From Microvirga flavescens (lineage in GTDB: Bacteria > Pseudomonadota > Alphaproteobacteria > Rhizobiales > Beijerinckiaceae), in NCBI RefSeq assembly GCF_003290125.1, contig NZ_QMKH01000002.1:248001-312000 (forward strand): 64,000 nucleotides of DNA, given 5' to 3'. A program made the translations under genes and the position numbers. The notes under the pieces are model-generated. The model searched no databases, was not told the DNA's origin, and saw only the letters and a program-made list of their open reading frames with translations. Shown piece by piece: positions 34,231-43,736 of the stretch; position 1 is the stretch's first letter, and every line of letters starts with the position of its first letter.

Positions 34231-34413
34231 ATGCCGGATTCAATCGAAGATGTTGCCTTCTCCGTCGGCGGTGCGATCATTTCGCCGAGCCTCGGCTCGG
34301 GGGAGCTCATTTTGGGGCTTCTTGTCGCCTGCGGCTTCGCATTCAGCGCGCTCCATGCCATCTTTCACAGGTATGGCGACCAGTCCCATTCGCGCCGCCG
34401 CAACCATTTTTGA
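34231..34413 (+). CDS. Small hypothetical membrane protein, 60 aa
   Basis: A 60-residue protein with one hydrophobic segment (about residues 19-46, LGSGELILGLLVACGFAFSALHAIF) and a basic C-terminus (HSRRRNHF) that suggests an N-out orientation. GGAGG lies 8 nt before the ATG. It fills the gap between ychF and nfi. No family is recognised; the good ribosome-binding site and membrane segment support a real gene, but its size leaves doubt. Confidence 0.55.
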   Translation: MPDSIEDVAFSVGGAIISPSLGSGELILGLLVACGFAFSALHAIFHRYGDQSHSRRRNHF

Positions 34414-34461
34414 GGCCCGGCGCGCGGTCGGCATGATCGCTCACGCCGGCCGCTCTCTCCT

Positions 34462-35130
34462 ATGCATCTCACCCACCGCCATTCATGGAACCTGACGCCG
34501 CAGGAAGCGATTTCCCTCCAGAAACAGCTTAAGGGCGAGGTGATCTCGAACCGGCCCATCGACCTCGATGGGGTAAAGCTCGTCGCGGGGGTCGATGTGA
34601 GCGTCAAGGACGGGCAATCGCAGGCCGCCGTCGTCGTGACGACCTATCCGGATTTTACCCCAGTCGAAACGGTTCTCGCCAAGCACCCGACGCCCTTTCC
34701 CTATATTCCCGGCCTCCTGAGCTTTCGCGAAGGTCCCGTGCTGGAAGAGGCGTTCGAGAAGCTTCAAAGCCGCCCCGATGTCTTCTTGTTCGACGGCATG
34801 GGCATCGCCCATCCCCGCCGCATCGGCATTGCCAGCCACATGGGCCTGTGGCTCCAGCGCCCGACCATCGGCTGCGGCAAGACGCTTTTGTGCGGGCATT
34901 ATGCTAATCTCGGCGAGGAGAAAGGATCTTTCGCGTCCCTGATCGATAAAGGCGAAACCATCGGCGTCGCGCTGCGCACCCGCACGGGGAAAAACCCGAT
35001 GTTCATCTCCCCCGGACACATGGCCGATATTCCGACAGCGGCGGAGCTGGTCTTGCGGTGTTCGCCTAAATTCCGACTACCAGAGCCCATTCGCCTCGCC
35101 CATAACGCCGCGGGACGCTTCGCGGCCTGA
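34462..35130 (+). CDS. nfi: Deoxyribonuclease V (endonuclease V)
   Basis: A 222-residue enzyme that cuts the second phosphodiester 3' of deoxyinosine in DNA deamination repair. Motifs seen: GVDVSVKDG (catalytic Asp), PYIPGLLSFREGPVLEEAF (with the YIPGxLxFRE signature and Glu), FDGMGIAHPRRIGIASHMGL (catalytic Asp), and GKTLLCG. All metal-binding acidic residues appear intact. Confidence 0.95.
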   Translation: MHLTHRHSWNLTPQEAISLQKQLKGEVISNRPIDLDGVKLVAGVDVSVKDGQSQAAVVVTTYPDFTPVETVLAKHPTPFPYIPGLLSFREGPVLEEAFEKLQSRPDVFLFDGMGIAHPRRIGIASHMGLWLQRPTIGCGKTLLCGHYANLGEEKGSFASLIDKGETIGVALRTRTGKNPMFISPGHMADIPTAAELVLRCSPKFRLPEPIRLAHNAAGRFAA

Positions 35131-35172
35131 GGTTTGGAAGCACGCTCGCCCAGGCGCCAGAAGGGGATAACG

Positions 35173-36186
35173 ATGCCTCGTTTGCATTTCGAAGATTTCG
35201 TGCCCGGGACGACACAAATCCTCGGCCCTGTTCCCATCTCCAAGGACGAGATCATCGCCTTCGCCAGCGAATACGATCCCCAGCCCTTCCATGTGGACGA
35301 GATCGCCGCGAAGGACAGTTTCATCGGAACGCTGATCGCCTCCGGCTGGCACACCAGCGCCATCAACATGCGGCTCATCGCCGACAATGTTCTCAACATC
35401 TCGACATCGATGGGCTCGCCCGGCGTCGAGGAGCAGAAATGGCTGAAGCCAGTTCGTCCTGGCGATACCTTGCGCTCACGCATGAGCGTTCTGGAAAGCC
35501 GCGCCTCCCAAAGCCGCCCGGATCTCGGCCTTGTCCGCTTCCAGTTCGAGGTCCTGAACCAGAATGACGAGGTTGTGCTGAAGCAGACCGTCTGGGTGAT
35601 GTTCGGGCGGCGAGAGCCTGGCCCCGCAGCCGCCAAGAATGAAAAGGCGAAGCCCGCTCCTTCCGTTGCAGAGGCCCCGCCCCAGTCTCCCCTGACCCGG
35701 GTGAGCGACAATCCTTATCTCGATGATCTCGTCGCGGGCGAAACGCGGGGGCTCGGTTCTTATACATTCACGGACGAGGAGATCGTCCGCTTCGCCACGC
35801 ATTACGACCCGCAGCCGTTCCACACCGATGCCGAGGCCGCGAAGAGCAGCCTGTTCGGTGGGCTCTGCGCCTCGGGCTGGCACACGGCGAGCGTCTGGAT
35901 GAAGCTGATGGCCGCCGAGCGGGAGAGGGTTCGGGCGGAAGCGTTGAAACGAGGCGAGCGGCCGGCGCGGCTCGGCCCCTCTCCCGGTTTCTCAAATCTG
36001 AAATGGCTCAAGCCCGTGTTCGCGGGAGACACGATTACCTACACCACCACGCTGACCGGCAAGCGCGCATCTGCCTCCCGCGCGGGCTGGGGCCTCGCGT
36101 TCCACCACAACAGCGGCGTCAATCAGAAGGGCGAAGAGGTGTTCGCCTTCGACGGAACGGTGTTCTGGGAGAAGCGACCCACCTGA
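35173..36186 (+). CDS. Tandem MaoC-like hotdog hydratase
   Basis: A 337-residue protein with two MaoC-like hotdog domains, about residues 1-150 and 190-337, joined by a Pro/Ala/Lys-rich linker. Each domain carries YDPQPFH near its start and a GWH segment (SGWHTSAI and SGWHTASV), so both halves keep the conserved core. The arrangement is the double-hotdog kind of R-specific enoyl-CoA hydratases; the substrate is unknown. A GGGG site lies 6 nt before the ATG at 35173; the frame is open 13 codons further upstream. Confidence 0.87.
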   Translation: MPRLHFEDFVPGTTQILGPVPISKDEIIAFASEYDPQPFHVDEIAAKDSFIGTLIASGWHTSAINMRLIADNVLNISTSMGSPGVEEQKWLKPVRPGDTLRSRMSVLESRASQSRPDLGLVRFQFEVLNQNDEVVLKQTVWVMFGRREPGPAAAKNEKAKPAPSVAEAPPQSPLTRVSDNPYLDDLVAGETRGLGSYTFTDEEIVRFATHYDPQPFHTDAEAAKSSLFGGLCASGWHTASVWMKLMAAERERVRAEALKRGERPARLGPSPGFSNLKWLKPVFAGDTITYTTTLTGKRASASRAGWGLAFHHNSGVNQKGEEVFAFDGTVFWEKRPT

Positions 36187-36203
36187 TTGGCCGCCGCTCT
36201 TCC

Positions 36204-36764
36204 TCAGTGTCCCTCGAAGCTCATGAGGCTGCGGACCTCGACGCCGAGGTCGCGCAGCTTTTTCGCGCCGCCGAGATCGGGCAGATCGATCACGAAGCAG
36301 GCGGCGACGATTTCCGCGCCGATCTGGCGCAGCAGCTGGGTCGCGGCGACAGCCGTGCCGCCGGTGGCGATGAGGTCGTCGATGAGAATGACGCGCTGGC
36401 CCTGGCCGATGGCGTCGGTGTGGATCTCCATCTCGTCCACGCCGTATTCCAGCGAATAGGCGATCCGCACCGTCTCATGCGGGAGCTTGCCCTTCTTGCG
36501 GATCGGCACAAAGCCGGCGGAGAGCTGATGGGCGACGGCCCCGCCGAGGATGAAGCCGCGCGCCTCGATTCCGGCGACCTTGTCGACGCCCCCGCCCGCG
36601 AAGGGCTGAACGAGCTCATCCACCGCGCGGCGGAACGCACGCGCATCGCCGAGAAGAGTCGTGATGTCGCGAAAGATGATGCCGGGCTTCGGATAATCCG
36701 GGATCGAACGGATCGCGGCTTTCAGGTCGGTGAGGCGGCGCTGGTCCATGACATGATCTGCCAT
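36204..36764 (-). CDS. apt: Adenine phosphoribosyltransferase
   Basis: About 186 residues converting adenine and PRPP to [18 protein letters not shown] at the N-terminus and the PRPP-binding loop [16 protein letters not shown] are diagnostic; [14 protein letters not shown] and [13 protein letters not shown] are family segments. Adenine is released by MtnP, encoded nearby, so the two genes form a methylthioadenosine-salvage unit. The exact start is uncertain (ATG 36764 or ATG 36749). Confidence 0.95.
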   Translation of the reverse strand: MADHVMDQRRLTDLKAAIRSIPDYPKPGIIFRDITTLLGDARAFRRAVDELVQPFAGGGVDKVAGIEARGFILGGAVAHQLSAGFVPIRKKGKLPHETVRIAYSLEYGVDEMEIHTDAIGQGQRVILIDDLIATGGTAVAATQLLRQIGAEIVAACFVIDLPDLGGAKKLRDLGVEVRSLMSFEGH

Positions 36765-36802
36765 AATTGAAAGAGAGGTCCTATCGTCCAAGGAGCAAGG
36801 CT

Positions 36803-36997
36803 GTGGCGGAACCGTCCTCTCGAACTGTCCTCACCGATATCGATATACCCTTTGGAAGCCTAGTTCTGTTTTTCGTCAAGGCATCGCTGGCGGCCATTCC
36901 AGCCGCCTTCATCGTCGCCCTCATCCTCGGCCTCATCGGCTGGCTGTTCAGGCTCGTGTTCGGGTTCGGCCATATGAGCGGAATGATGACCTGGTAG
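36803..36997 (+). CDS. Small hypothetical membrane protein, 64 aa
   Basis: A 64-residue protein starting at GTG 36803, with AAGGAG 7 nt upstream. It has a long hydrophobic stretch (about residues 18-52, [32 protein letters not shown]) that may span the membrane once or form a hairpin, then [11 protein letters not shown]. It lies antisense between mtnP and apt, which face the other way. No family recognised. Confidence 0.65.
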   Translation: MAEPSSRTVLTDIDIPFGSLVLFFVKASLAAIPAAFIVALILGLIGWLFRLVFGFGHMSGMMTW

Positions 36998-36999
36998 GG

Positions 37000-37881
37000 T
37001 TATCGCGCGCCCTTGAGCACCCTTCCCGCCACCGCATCGAGCCTTGCCAGAACCTCCGGCTCGAACGCGGATGGTGCGGTCATGATCGCGCCGTCGAGAG
37101 CACGGTCAGACCTCACGGGGCAAGGCTCGTGCTCTGCGGGGAAATCGCGCGCGAGGCGGGCGAGAAGTTTTGCCACCGTCGTCGCGTTCTTCCGAGCGAC
37201 GGCGACGACCGACGCCACGTCCACGTCGTCGTGCTCGGGATGCCAGCAATCGAAATCCGTCACCATCGCGATGAGCGCGTAAGTAATCTCGGCCTCGCGG
37301 GCGAGCTTTGCCTCCGGCATCGCCGTCATGCCGATGACGTCGTAACCGAGGCCCTTGTAGGTGAGCGATTCCGCGTAAGTGGAGAACTGCGGGCCCTCGA
37401 TGGTGACGTGGGTGCCGCCCATCGTGAAGGCGAGCCCTTCCGCCGTCGCCGCATCCGCGATGCGCTGGCGCAGCAGCGGCCCGACCGGATGGGCCATCGG
37501 CACATGCGCGACGCAGCCCTTGCCGAAGAAGGACGATTCCCGCCGGTACGTACGATCGACGAACTGATCGACGAGCACGAAGTGGCCCGGATAAAGCTCC
37601 GATTTGAACGAACCACAGGCCGAGACCGAGATGAGGTCCGTCACGCCGAGCCGCTTCATGGCGTCGATATTGGCGCGGTAGTTGATGTCGGAGGGCGAAT
37701 AACGATGGCCGCGCCCATGCCGCGCCAGAAAGACGACGGTGGTCGAACCGATCCGGCCGACGCGCAAGGCATCCGACGGCTCTCCGAACGGAGACGTCAC
37801 GCGCTCCTCGCGCACGTCCTGCAGCCCCGGCAGATCATAGACCCCCGATCCGCCGATGATGCCGAGCACCGCTTTCGTCAT
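37000..37881 (-). CDS. mtnP: S-methyl-5'-thioadenosine phosphorylase
   Basis: A 293-residue enzyme that phosphorolyses 5'-methylthioadenosine to adenine and 5-methylthioribose-1-phosphate. LGIIGGSGVYDLPGL, FLARHGRGHRYSPSDINYRAN and GGTHVTIEGPQFSTYAES are MtnP signatures, with GMTAMPEAKLAREAEI near the substrate base. It is downstream of petC across a strong terminator and ends 3 bp from a convergent small gene. Confidence 0.95.
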   Translation of the reverse strand: MTKAVLGIIGGSGVYDLPGLQDVREERVTSPFGEPSDALRVGRIGSTTVVFLARHGRGHRYSPSDINYRANIDAMKRLGVTDLISVSACGSFKSELYPGHFVLVDQFVDRTYRRESSFFGKGCVAHVPMAHPVGPLLRQRIADAATAEGLAFTMGGTHVTIEGPQFSTYAESLTYKGLGYDVIGMTAMPEAKLAREAEITYALIAMVTDFDCWHPEHDDVDVASVVAVARKNATTVAKLLARLARDFPAEHEPCPVRSDRALDGAIMTAPSAFEPEVLARLDAVAGRVLKGAR

Positions 37882-37970
37882 CGATTCTGCTCCCCTGTTG
37901 CGTACTTTCTTCCCACGGGCAGCCTTGAAACGAAAGGAGCCCCGGCGACCGCGCGCTTTTCCGATGAGGA

Positions 37971-37999
37971 AAAGAAAAAGGCCCCGGTCTCTCGGGGCC
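37971..37999 (-). terminator. Rho-independent terminator of petABC
   Basis: On the minus strand GGCCCCG (37999-37993) pairs with CGGGGCC (37986-37980) across a 6-nt loop, then TTTTTCTTTTT. It lies 30 bp past the petC stop. Confidence 0.9.
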
Positions 38000-38029
38000 T
38001 TTCGTTATTCTCGAGTAAGTGCGAGAGCC

Positions 38030-38878
38030 TTAAGCGCTCGCCTCGTCGGCCTTGGCCCACACCTTCTTTTTGGTGAAGTAGAGAAGGCCGGAGAGGACGA
38101 TGAGGAACAGCATGGCCTGGAAGCCGAGGCGCTTGCGAGCCTCGAGGTGCGGCTCCGCCGTCCACATGAGGAACGCCGTCACGTCGCGGGAATACTGGTC
38201 GACGGTCTCGGGCGCCTGCGGCTTGCCGCTCTCGTCCTTCGGATACTCCACCTGTCCGTCGCTCAAGGGCTTCGGCATGGCGATGATGTTGCCGGGGAAG
38301 TAGGCGTTGTAGTGGCCGCCGGTGGGAACCTGGAAGCCTGCGGGCGCCTCATGATAGCCGGTGAGAACCGCATGGAGATAATCCGGGCCGTTTTCCGCGT
38401 ACTGACGGAACACGTCGAGGATGAACCAGGGGAAGCCGCGCTCGTAGGTGCGGGCCTTGGCCATCAGGGACAGATCCGGCGGAGCCTTGCCGCCGTTGGC
38501 GGCAGCGGCGGCGTTCTCGTTCGGGAACGGTGCCGGGAAATGGTCGGCCGGGCGGCCGGGACGCTCGAACATGTCGCCGGCGTCGTTCGGGCCGTCCTGG
38601 ATCTTGTATTCCGCCGCCAGAGCCTTGACCTGAGCCTCGGAGAACTCCGGGCCGCCGGGCTGGGCAAGATTGCGGAACGCGATGTAGTTCAAGGAGTGGC
38701 AGGAGGAGCAAACCTCCCGGTAGACCTTGAATCCGCGCTGGATCTGCGCCCGGTCAAAGGTGCCGAACGGGCCGGAGAAGCTCCACTTGAGCATCGGCGG
38801 CGCTTCGGATCCCGCCGCGAAGGCCGGAGCCGCGAGGCCGATCATGGCGGCGGCGATGAGGAGAGTGCGTTTCATCAT
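38030..38878 (-). CDS. petC: Cytochrome c1 of the bc1 complex
   Basis: About 282 residues. A signal peptide (MMKRTLLIAAAMIGLAAPAFA) exports the protein. The haem c site CSSCH is at residues 57-61, the sixth-ligand Met is within the usual PGNIIAMPKPLS segment, and a C-terminal anchor (AMLFLIVLSGLLYFTKKK) holds it in the membrane. It passes electrons to soluble cytochrome c. It is the last gene of petABC. An upstream ATG at 38902, overlapping the petB stop, is an alternative start. Confidence 0.95.
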   Translation of the reverse strand: MMKRTLLIAAAMIGLAAPAFAAGSEAPPMLKWSFSGPFGTFDRAQIQRGFKVYREVCSSCHSLNYIAFRNLAQPGGPEFSEAQVKALAAEYKIQDGPNDAGDMFERPGRPADHFPAPFPNENAAAAANGGKAPPDLSLMAKARTYERGFPWFILDVFRQYAENGPDYLHAVLTGYHEAPAGFQVPTGGHYNAYFPGNIIAMPKPLSDGQVEYPKDESGKPQAPETVDQYSRDVTAFLMWTAEPHLEARKRLGFQAMLFLIVLSGLLYFTKKKVWAKADEASA

Positions 38879-38901
38879 TGTCTTGATCCTCGACGCTCGC
38901 A

Positions 38902-40182
38902 TCAGCCCTTGGAGTTCGGCTCGGCATTGGCTCCCGCCGGAATGCCGGAACCGCCCTTCTTGGAAGCGGTCACCGCTTCCAGGATCGAGTTCGGCAGCGG
39001 CAGCGGGCGTTCGATGAAGCCCAGAACCGGCAGAATGATCAGGAAGTGGATGAAGTAATAGGCCGTCGCGATCTGCGAGACGATGACGTACCAGCCCTCC
39101 GGCGGCTTGGCGCCGAGCCAGCCGAGCAGCAGCGTGTCGGCGGCCAGGATCCAGAAGAACTGCTTGTAGAGCGGGCGGTAGCTGGTCGAGCGAACCTTCG
39201 ACGTGTCGAGCCACGGCAGGAAGGCCAGGACCGCAATCGACGCGAACATCGCGATGACGCCGCCGAGCTTGTCGGGAATGGCGCGCAGGATCGCGTAGAA
39301 CGGCAGGAAGTACCATTCCGGAACGATGTGCGCGGGCGTCACGGCGGGGTTGGCCGGGACGTAGTTGTCCGCGTGGCCGAGATAGTTCGGGAGGTAGAAA
39401 ACCCACCAGGCGAAGAAGATCAGGAACACCGCCGTGGCGAAGATGTCCTTGATGGTCGCGTAAGGCGTGAACGGCAACGCGTCCTTGCTCGACTTGATCG
39501 GAACGCCGGTCGGGTTGTTCTGGCCCGGAACGTGCAGCGCCCAGACGTGGAGAATAACCACGCCGACGATCATGAACGGCAGGAGATAGTGGATCGAGAA
39601 GAAGCGGTTCAGGGTGGGGTTGCCGACCGAGTAGCCGCCCCAGAGCAGGCTCTGGATGGTGTCGCCCACGACCGGGATGGCCGCCAGGATGTTGGTGATG
39701 ACGGTCGCGCCCCAGAAGCTCATCTGGCCCCACGGCAGCACGTAACCCATGAAGGCGGTGGCCATCATCAGGCCGTAGATGATGACGCCGAGAATCCAGA
39801 GGATCTCGCGCGGGGCCTTGTACGATCCGTAGTAGAGACCGCGGAAGATGTGGATGTAGACGGCGACGAAGAACATCGACGCGCCGTTGGCGTGCAGGTA
39901 GCGGATGAGCCAGCCGAAGTTCACGTCGCGCATGATGTGCTCGACGGACTGGAACGCCAGCGAGGCATGCGGCGTGTAGTACATCGCCAGGAACACGCCC
40001 GTCAGGATCTGCGACACGAGCATGAAGGAGAGGATCGCGCCGAAGGTCCAGAAATAATTGATATTCCGGGGCACGGGATAGGCGATGAAGGAGGAGTGCA
40101 CGAGGCTCGCGATCGGCAAGCGGCTCTCGAACCACTTGGCGAAGGCGCTCTTCGGAACGTAGGTGCTAGAATGCTGGCTCAT
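38902..40182 (-). CDS. petB: Cytochrome b of the bc1 complex
   Basis: A 426-residue eight-helix membrane protein. Four haem-ligand His residues are in [19 protein letters not shown] and [24 protein letters not shown], and the Qo-site PEWY motif is in [15 protein letters not shown]. It carries haems bL and bH and the quinol oxidation and reduction sites. It is the middle gene of petABC; its last bases overlap a possible petC start. Confidence 0.97.
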   Translation of the reverse strand: MSQHSSTYVPKSAFAKWFESRLPIASLVHSSFIAYPVPRNINYFWTFGAILSFMLVSQILTGVFLAMYYTPHASLAFQSVEHIMRDVNFGWLIRYLHANGASMFFVAVYIHIFRGLYYGSYKAPREILWILGVIIYGLMMATAFMGYVLPWGQMSFWGATVITNILAAIPVVGDTIQSLLWGGYSVGNPTLNRFFSIHYLLPFMIVGVVILHVWALHVPGQNNPTGVPIKSSKDALPFTPYATIKDIFATAVFLIFFAWWVFYLPNYLGHADNYVPANPAVTPAHIVPEWYFLPFYAILRAIPDKLGGVIAMFASIAVLAFLPWLDTSKVRSTSYRPLYKQFFWILAADTLLLGWLGAKPPEGWYVIVSQIATAYYFIHFLIILPVLGFIERPLPLPNSILEAVTASKKGGSGIPAGANAEPNSKG

Positions 40183-40218
40183 GGATGTCGCCTGAACGAT
40201 CTGTCGTCGCTGAATTGA

Positions 40219-40782
40219 TTAAGCCGAAGCTTCTTGGCCGATGGTGATCTTGGTGTCGGACGCGAAGGAGTAAGGCGGGATCGGCAGATTGATCGGAGCG
40301 GGACCGCCGCGCACACGGCCGGACGTATCGAAGACCGATCCGTGGCAGGGGCAGAACCAACCATGGTATTCACCCTGATTGCCGAGCGGCACGCAGCCCA
40401 GGTGGGTGCAGTTGCCGTAAACGATCAGCCATTGGGCATGGCCCGGCTTGACGCGAGAAGCGTCGGTCTGCGGATCGCGCAGGGTGGCGACGTTCACGTC
40501 CTCGGCGGCCTTGATCTCTTCCGGCGTACGATGACGGACGAAGATCAGCTTTCCACGCCAGAAAACCTTGACGATCTGCCCTGCCGCGATCGGGGACAGA
40601 TCCACCTCAACCGGGGCGCCGGCGGCAACGGTTGCCGCGTCAGGCGTCATCGACTGAATAAAGGGCCATACCAGGGCGGCTCCGCCGACAGCAGCGGCAG
40701 CGCCCGTGGCGATGAAAAGAAAATCGCGCCGTGTCGGCTCAGCGACGGCAGTGGTGGTCTCGGCCACTTGGCTCTCCAGCAT
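40219..40782 (-). CDS. petA: Rieske iron-sulfur protein of the bc1 complex
   Basis: A 187-residue protein. A twin-arginine signal-anchor (TRRDFLFIATGAAAAVGG) sends it through the Tat pathway. The 2Fe-2S ligands are in GNCTHLGCVP and FCPCHGSVFD, both complete. GRVRGGPAPINLPIPPY ends the cluster domain. It starts the petABC operon. A GTG five codons downstream has a better-spaced GGAGAG and may be the true start. Confidence 0.95.
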   Translation of the reverse strand: MLESQVAETTTAVAEPTRRDFLFIATGAAAAVGGAALVWPFIQSMTPDAATVAAGAPVEVDLSPIAAGQIVKVFWRGKLIFVRHRTPEEIKAAEDVNVATLRDPQTDASRVKPGHAQWLIVYGNCTHLGCVPLGNQGEYHGWFCPCHGSVFDTSGRVRGGPAPINLPIPPYSFASDTKITIGQEASA

Positions 40783-41102
40783 ACGTCAACAAACGAGAAC
40801 CGCGCGTCCTTAAAAACCCGGAAAATCCGAGCTTCCGGCACGCTGCTCAGTTTCTTGCGAACAAGCATACGCGCCAACGCGCGCGCAATGCGACTGGGAG
40901 TCGCCGCGCAGGGGCTCTTTGGCACGGTCAAGCCCGCCTGTCCATAGGTGGTTTGGAGATGTTCCAGCCTGAAAATGTCTAATCGAAGGTCTTAAAGATA
41001 TAGGCGGACGGCATGCCGCAGGGGTGGGCATCTCTCCCCGAACGGCATTTTCCTTGAGTGCTGCCCCTTGACGGCGCCGGCTCATCCGCCGAAGACGCCC
41101 CC
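40783..41102. other. Divergent intergenic region between petA and trmL
   Basis: About 320 bp with no convincing gene. It must hold the petABC promoter (minus strand) and the trmL-hemF promoter (plus strand), but I see no close match to a sigma-70 promoter or a recognisable operator. Confidence 0.5.
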
Positions 41103-41576
41103 ATGCCTCGCCTTGCCCTTTTCCAGCCGGACATTCCGCAGAACACCGGCACCATGCTGCGCCTCGCGGCCTGCCTCGGCGTTCCGGTCGAGATCATCGA
41201 GCCGGCGGGCTTCGACGTGTCCGACCGGCATTTGCGCCGCTCCGGCCTCGATTATCTCGACAAGGTCGCGATTACCCGCCACATCTCCTGGACGGCCTTC
41301 GAGGCCTGGCGACAGAACGACGGCGGGCGGCTCGTGCTGGCAACCACCAAGGCGGCGGTCCCCTACACCAGCTTCGCTTTTGCGCCTAAGGACATCATCC
41401 TCCTTGGCCGTGAATCCGCCGGGGTTCCGGACGAGGTTCATGAGGCCGCCGATGCGAGGGTGATCGTTCCCATGCAGGCGGGCCTGCGCTCGCTCAACGT
41501 CGCCGTGACGGCGGCCATGCTCTTGGGCGAGAGCCTGCGCCAGACCGGCACCTTCCCTGAAATTTCCAACGACTGA
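41103..41576 (+). CDS. trmL: tRNA (cytidine34/uridine34-2'-O)-methyltransferase
   Basis: A 157-residue SPOUT methyltransferase that modifies the wobble base of tRNA-Leu isoacceptors. MPRLALFQPDIPQNTGTMLRL begins the fold; LLGRESAGVPDEVHE and MQAGLRSLNVAVTAAMLLGE are the knot motifs binding SAM. The ATG at 41103 was chosen since the conserved protein begins there. hemF follows after 12 bp. Confidence 0.94.
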   Translation: MPRLALFQPDIPQNTGTMLRLAACLGVPVEIIEPAGFDVSDRHLRRSGLDYLDKVAITRHISWTAFEAWRQNDGGRLVLATTKAAVPYTSFAFAPKDIILLGRESAGVPDEVHEAADARVIVPMQAGLRSLNVAVTAAMLLGESLRQTGTFPEISND

Positions 41577-41588
41577 ACAGAGACCTTC

Positions 41589-42485
41589 ATGACCAACGAC
41601 GCTGCCGTCTCGCGCCTTCAAGCCGAAGCCCCCATCTGGTTTGCCTCGCTCCGCGACCGGATCTGCGCGGCGTTCGAGGCCATCGAGGACGAGACGACCT
41701 CCCCTCTCCCGGTGGAGGCCTCCACAGCGGGCCGGTTCGAGCGCAAGCCCTGGGAGCGCAAGGACCATAGTGGCCAACCGGGCGGCGGGGGCGTCATGTC
41801 CATGATGCGCGGGCGGGTCTTCGAGAAGGTCGGCGTCCATGTCTCGACGGTGCACGGCGAGTTCGCGCCCGAGTTTCGCGGGCAGATCCCCGGCTCGGAG
41901 ACGGATCCCCGCTTCTGGGCCTCAGGCATCTCGCTCATCGCCCACCCGTGGAACCCGAACGTGCCGACCGTCCACATGAACACCCGTTTCGTCGTGACGA
42001 CGAAACCGTGGTTCGGCGGCGGGGCGGATCTGACCCCCGTGCTCGACCGGCGCAGGACGCAGGACGATCCGGACAGCATCGCCTTCCACGCGGCGATGCA
42101 GGAGACCTGCGAGCGCCACGCGGCGACGGCTCCTTACGACAAATACAAGCAATGGTGCGACGAGTACTTCTTCCTCAAGCACCGCAAGGAGCCGCGCGGC
42201 ATCGGCGGCATTTTCTACGATTATCACTGGTCGGGCGATCCGGATGAGGACCTGGCCTTCACCCGCGACGTCGGCGAGGCCTTTCTCAAGATCTACCCCG
42301 AGATCGTGCGCCGCAACGTGACGAAGAGCTGGACCGAGGCCGACCGGATCGAGCAGCAGGTGCGGCGCGGCCGCTACGTGGAATTCAACCTGCTCTACGA
42401 CCGGGGCACCATTTTCGGCCTGAAGACCGGCGGCAACATCGATTCGATCCTCTCCTCGATGCCGCCGACAGTACGCTGGCCGTAA
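41589..42485 (+). CDS. hemF: Oxygen-dependent coproporphyrinogen III oxidase
   Basis: A 298-residue aerobic enzyme converting coproporphyrinogen III to protoporphyrinogen [24 protein letters not shown] is the family signature with the catalytic Asp, and [32 protein letters not shown] is the C-terminal motif. No anaerobic hemN is in the window. It is likely cotranscribed with trmL. Confidence 0.96.
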   Translation: MTNDAAVSRLQAEAPIWFASLRDRICAAFEAIEDETTSPLPVEASTAGRFERKPWERKDHSGQPGGGGVMSMMRGRVFEKVGVHVSTVHGEFAPEFRGQIPGSETDPRFWASGISLIAHPWNPNVPTVHMNTRFVVTTKPWFGGGADLTPVLDRRRTQDDPDSIAFHAAMQETCERHAATAPYDKYKQWCDEYFFLKHRKEPRGIGGIFYDYHWSGDPDEDLAFTRDVGEAFLKIYPEIVRRNVTKSWTEADRIEQQVRRGRYVEFNLLYDRGTIFGLKTGGNIDSILSSMPPTVRWP

Positions 42486-42491
42486 AAGCCC

Positions 42492-43736
42492 TCAAGTCGC
42501 TTCGAGGGCGAGCTGCAGCAGGGCCCGGGCCGAGGCCTCGTCCTGAGGGCAGCCCCGCTCGAGCCAGGCCTGCCGGGCGAGGCCGAGAAGCTCGCCGAGC
42601 TTGGGCCCCGGCGGGATCTTGTGCGCGATGAGATCAGCTCCGCGCAGCGGAAAGACCGGCAACGTCTCCTCCCCGCGCGCATAGCGCCCGAGTAGCGCCC
42701 TCGCCTCGTCCTGGACCAGAGGGCTCGGTTCGCCCGCAGTCGCCGTGAAGACGAGACTCAGGATCGCGACGGGGTGATCGGCGGCCAGGCGGCGCATGGC
42801 CAGAGCATCGATGGGATCCGGCATCGTTTTGAGGCGGGCCAGAAGTCGGCCGTAAGTCGCGAGACTCGCCTGCTCCTCATTGGAGAGCCGCAGCCGCTCC
42901 CGCAGGCGCTCGGCATCGTCCTCCGTCATGACGGTGAGGGCCGCAAGCCGCCCGGCAGCCGGATCGGCAAGCCCGGATTCGGCGACCCGCGCGAAGCGTC
43001 CAAGCTCAGCCACGCCCCCGAGAAGCAGGGGCAGAAAGCCGTATTCCGAAAAAACCGCCAACGTCTCAAGCGCCCGGCGCGCCTTCAGAAGTTTGAGGAT
43101 CTCATTGCGCACACGCTCCCGCGACAGGCGCTCCAGCCCCGCCCGCTCGGTGCTGGCGGCGAGAAGCCCTTCCCGATCCGGCTCACCCTTCGCGTATTCG
43201 GCGTGGAAGCGGAAAAACCTCAAGATGCGTAGGAAATCCTCGCGGATGCGGGCATGGGCATCGCCAATGAACCGCACCCGGCCCGCCGCGAGATCAGCCT
43301 CGCCGTCCGTGTAATCGTAAAGCGCGCCGTCGATTCCGATCGACAGGGCGTTGATGGTGAAGTCGCGCCGGAAGGCATCGGCCTTGAAATCATTGCCGAA
43401 GCAGACGATGGCGTAGCGGCCATCCGTCTCCACATCCTCGCGCAGGGTCGTGACCTCGAAGGGCTCGCCATCCACGATGATGGTGACCGTGCCATGCTCG
43501 ATACCTGTCGGCACCGCCTTGAAGCCGGCCTGCTCGGTCCGCCGGGTCGTTACATCGGGGGCCGCTGTGCTTGCCAGATCGACCTCCGTCACCTCTCGCC
43601 CAAGCAGCGCATTGCGCACCGCGCCGCCGACGATGCGGGTCTCTTCCCCGTCCGCGTTCAGAACCTCGAGAAGACGGCGCAGACGCGGGCGCGTCAGGAG
43701 TTCGGCGAGCGCCTTGTGATCGAGCGCGGAATTCAC
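42492..43736 (-). CDS. cca: CCA-adding tRNA nucleotidyltransferase/poly(A) polymerase family protein
   Basis: A 414-residue class II nucleotidyltransferase. RIVGGAVRNALLGREVTEVDLAST carries the GG motif and the catalytic Asp; AFRRDFTINAL and GDAHARIREDFLRILRFFRF are the RNA/ATP-binding motifs. It repairs or adds CCA ends of tRNA. It starts with GTG overlapping the DUF6111 stop by GTGA, so translation is coupled. It is the last gene of a four-gene operon. Confidence 0.93.
   Translation of the reverse strand: MNSALDHKALAELLTRPRLRRLLEVLNADGEETRIVGGAVRNALLGREVTEVDLASTAAPDVTTRRTEQAGFKAVPTGIEHGTVTIIVDGEPFEVTTLREDVETDGRYAIVCFGNDFKADAFRRDFTINALSIGIDGALYDYTDGEADLAAGRVRFIGDAHARIREDFLRILRFFRFHAEYAKGEPDREGLLAASTERAGLERLSRERVRNEILKLLKARRALETLAVFSEYGFLPLLLGGVAELGRFARVAESGLADPAAGRLAALTVMTEDDAERLRERLRLSNEEQASLATYGRLLARLKTMPDPIDALAMRRLAADHPVAILSLVFTATAGEPSPLVQDEARALLGRYARGEETLPVFPLRGADLIAHKIPPGPKLGELLGLARQAWLERGCPQDEASARALLQLALEAT

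Noticed and set aside
39046-40218. A 390-codon frame opposite petB
   Set aside because: Cytochrome b is unambiguous on the minus strand; the opposite frame is an Arg/Asp/Val-rich shadow.
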